Assembly (NCBI GenBank): GCA_030067055.1
Contig: JASJAL010000364.1
Location: 1 to 6,372, forward strand
Length of the DNA: 6,372 nt
Origin: Kiloniellales bacterium
Lineage (GTDB): Bacteria > Pseudomonadota > Alphaproteobacteria > Kiloniellales > JAKSBE01
Direction: 5' to 3'
Position numbers and translations under genes: made by a program. Under the pieces are notes generated by a model. That model was not told the origin of the DNA and searched no databases. It saw only the letters and a program-made list of their open reading frames with translations. Position 1 is the stretch's first letter. Each line of letters opens with the position of its first letter. This document shows positions 5,266 to 6,372 of this stretch, piece after piece.

Positions 5266-6372
5266 CTACTGCGAGTCCGGGTCGGGGGCGGGTTCGCCCG
5301 CGGCACCGGACGCCGGATCCGGATCTGCCTTTTCTGCGGTTTCGGGCGCCGCTTCGGGCTCCGTGTCCGGAGCCGCTTCCTTCGCAGCCTCAGGCCCCGT
5401 CTCAGCCTCGGTTTCCGGTGCCATCTCCTCGGCCGTCTCGGACGCGGTCTCGTTCGGCGCTTCGCTCGCCGACTGGGACGCCGGCTCTTGCGCGGCCGCC
5501 GCCGGCGTCTCGGCTGCGAGGTTGGGCGCCAGGCTGCCGGCGATCCGGCCGCTGAGAAGTCGCAGCGCGTCCTCGGCCGAGGCGCGCGCCCGGGCGGCCT
5601 CGCGCCATGCCGCGGCCGCCTCGGCGGCCCGGCCGGACAGTTGCTCGAGCTCGGCCAGGGCACCGGCTAGGTCGCCGGCCGCGACCCGGGCCTCGGCCCG
5701 CGCCGCCACCGCACCCGGACTGTCGCCCGTGGCGTCGCCGCCGACCGGCCGGACCGTCACCAGGTCGCTGAGTCGCCGCCGCACGCCGGCCAGCCAGCCC
5801 TCCTCGCCGGCGCCCGCGCCGGCCGCCGCCACAGCGCGCGCCACCTGGGGGAAGTCGGCGCGCAGGCGCTCCCGGGTCGGGATGCCCGCCGCCGCGTAGG
5901 GAGACAGGGTATCGAGAACGCCGCTCAGCTCGGCGTCGTCTGCCGCCAGGTGGGCGAGGGACGCGAGCTCACGCTCGAAGGGCGCCGGCCGCCGCAGCGC
6001 ATCGCGCAACTGGGCGGTGGCCAGCACGACGGCCACCCGCGGCGGCAGGGCGGAACCTGCGTCGGGGTCGGCCTGGGGCAGCGCCGCCAGGCGTTGCTCG
6101 ACCTCGGCCAGACGCGCCGCCAGCTGGCCCACATCCGCGCGCAAGTCGGCGAGGGCTGCCGCCCCGCCGCTCAGCTCGGCGATCCGGCGGTCCAGACCCG
6201 CGAGACGCGACTGCAGCCCCGAGAGCGTCGCCTGGGCTTTCGTGCTGGACGAGGCGCCGGCGCCGACCTCTGCTTCGACCCGGGACAGGGCGCTGCGCAG
6301 ACGATCGATCTCGGCGGCGAACTCGGCCCCGGCGGCGCCTTCCTGCGCCGAGAGCGCCGTCTCGAGGGCGTC
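5266..6372 (-). CDS. Mic60/mitofilin-like inner membrane protein, C-terminal part (cut by window edge)
   Basis: The frame runs open from the window edge, so 368 residues are visible and the N-terminus, with its expected membrane anchor, lies outside. Visible residues 1 to about 105 are Ala/Leu/Glu/Arg-rich with heptad-like spacing and look like coiled coil. Residues about 113-282 are the mitofilin-like core. It includes LATAQLRDAL, FERELASL, GIPTRERLRADFP, a GWL-GVRRRLSDLVTVRPVG block and a terminal helical segment with AEARVAAGDLAGALAEL. This is the pattern of alphaproteobacterial Mic60 relatives (COG4223), which shape membranes and whose genes often lie between hemD and hemY. The last 86 residues are a low-complexity acidic tail with 17 Glu and 5 Asp against 2 Lys and no Arg. 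An apparent start at 6144 is only an internal TTG. The gene sits immediately upstream of hemY; hemD would be expected beyond the right edge. Confidence 0.9.
   Translation of the reverse strand, partial: DALETALSAQEGAAGAEFAAEIDRLRSALSRVEAEVGAGASSSTKAQATLSGLQSRLAGLDRRIAELSGGAAALADLRADVGQLAARLAEVEQRLAALPQADPDAGSALPPRVAVVLATAQLRDALRRPAPFERELASLAHLAADDAELSGVLDTLSPYAAAGIPTRERLRADFPQVARAVAAAGAGAGEEGWLAGVRRRLSDLVTVRPVGGDATGDSPGAVAARAEARVAAGDLAGALAELEQLSGRAAEAAAAWREAARARASAEDALRLLSGRIAGSLAPNLAAETPAAAAQEPASQSASEAPNETASETAEEMAPETEAETGPEAAKEAAPDTEPEAAPETAEKADPDPASGAAGEPAPDPDSQ

Noticed and set aside
4123..5670. A 515-codon open frame on the plus strand
   Set aside because: It is antisense to hemY and the mic60-like gene, is extremely rich in Gly, Leu, Arg and Gln, and has no recognisable domain. 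It is a GC-bias shadow.

Overview
The window is high-GC DNA with strongly G/C-biased third codon positions. It most likely comes from an alphaproteobacterium, probably of the Rhodospirillales type. The best evidence is at the right-hand end: a Mic60/mitofilin-like gene followed directly by a TPR-type hemY. That pairing is characteristic of alphaproteobacterial haem loci. The genus cannot be fixed from this sequence.

Layout. Almost everything lies on the minus strand. From right to left (5' to 3' for those genes): the mic60-like gene (cut by the right edge) and hemY (3835-5247) form a tightly packed operon. After 172 bp comes a complete tRNA-Thr(CGU) with encoded CCA (3588-3662). A stretch of about 260-300 bp without a convincing gene follows. 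Next is the only plus-strand gene, a small secreted beta-rich protein of unknown function (2786 onward). Its 3' end looks frameshifted at a G6 run: one extra G replaces a natural ending at 3281 with a poor-codon tail running to 3325. Head to head with it on the minus strand is a short gene or gene remnant with an HELVH zinc-metallopeptidase motif (2368-2787). It seems to lack the N-terminal half expected of its family.

Left third. Three tandem minus-strand paralogues (1610-2269, 949-1536, 12-596) encode small lipoproteins with the same architecture: lipobox, then a PTTYKW start to the mature protein, several near-invariant blocks and a conserved Cys pair, followed by tails that differ completely. 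I recognise no named function. The first two in transcription order are 73 bp apart; the third follows after 352 bp.

How they fit together. The right end is housekeeping: haem-operon membrane proteins and a tRNA. The left part has an accessory character (duplicated lipoproteins, a truncated peptidase, a frameshifted secreted protein) and lies on the 3' side of the tRNA gene, where integrative elements commonly insert. No integrase or attachment-site duplication is visible in the window, so an island is only an inference. The lipoprotein array, possibly with the adjacent peptidase, is the most likely place for undescribed biology.
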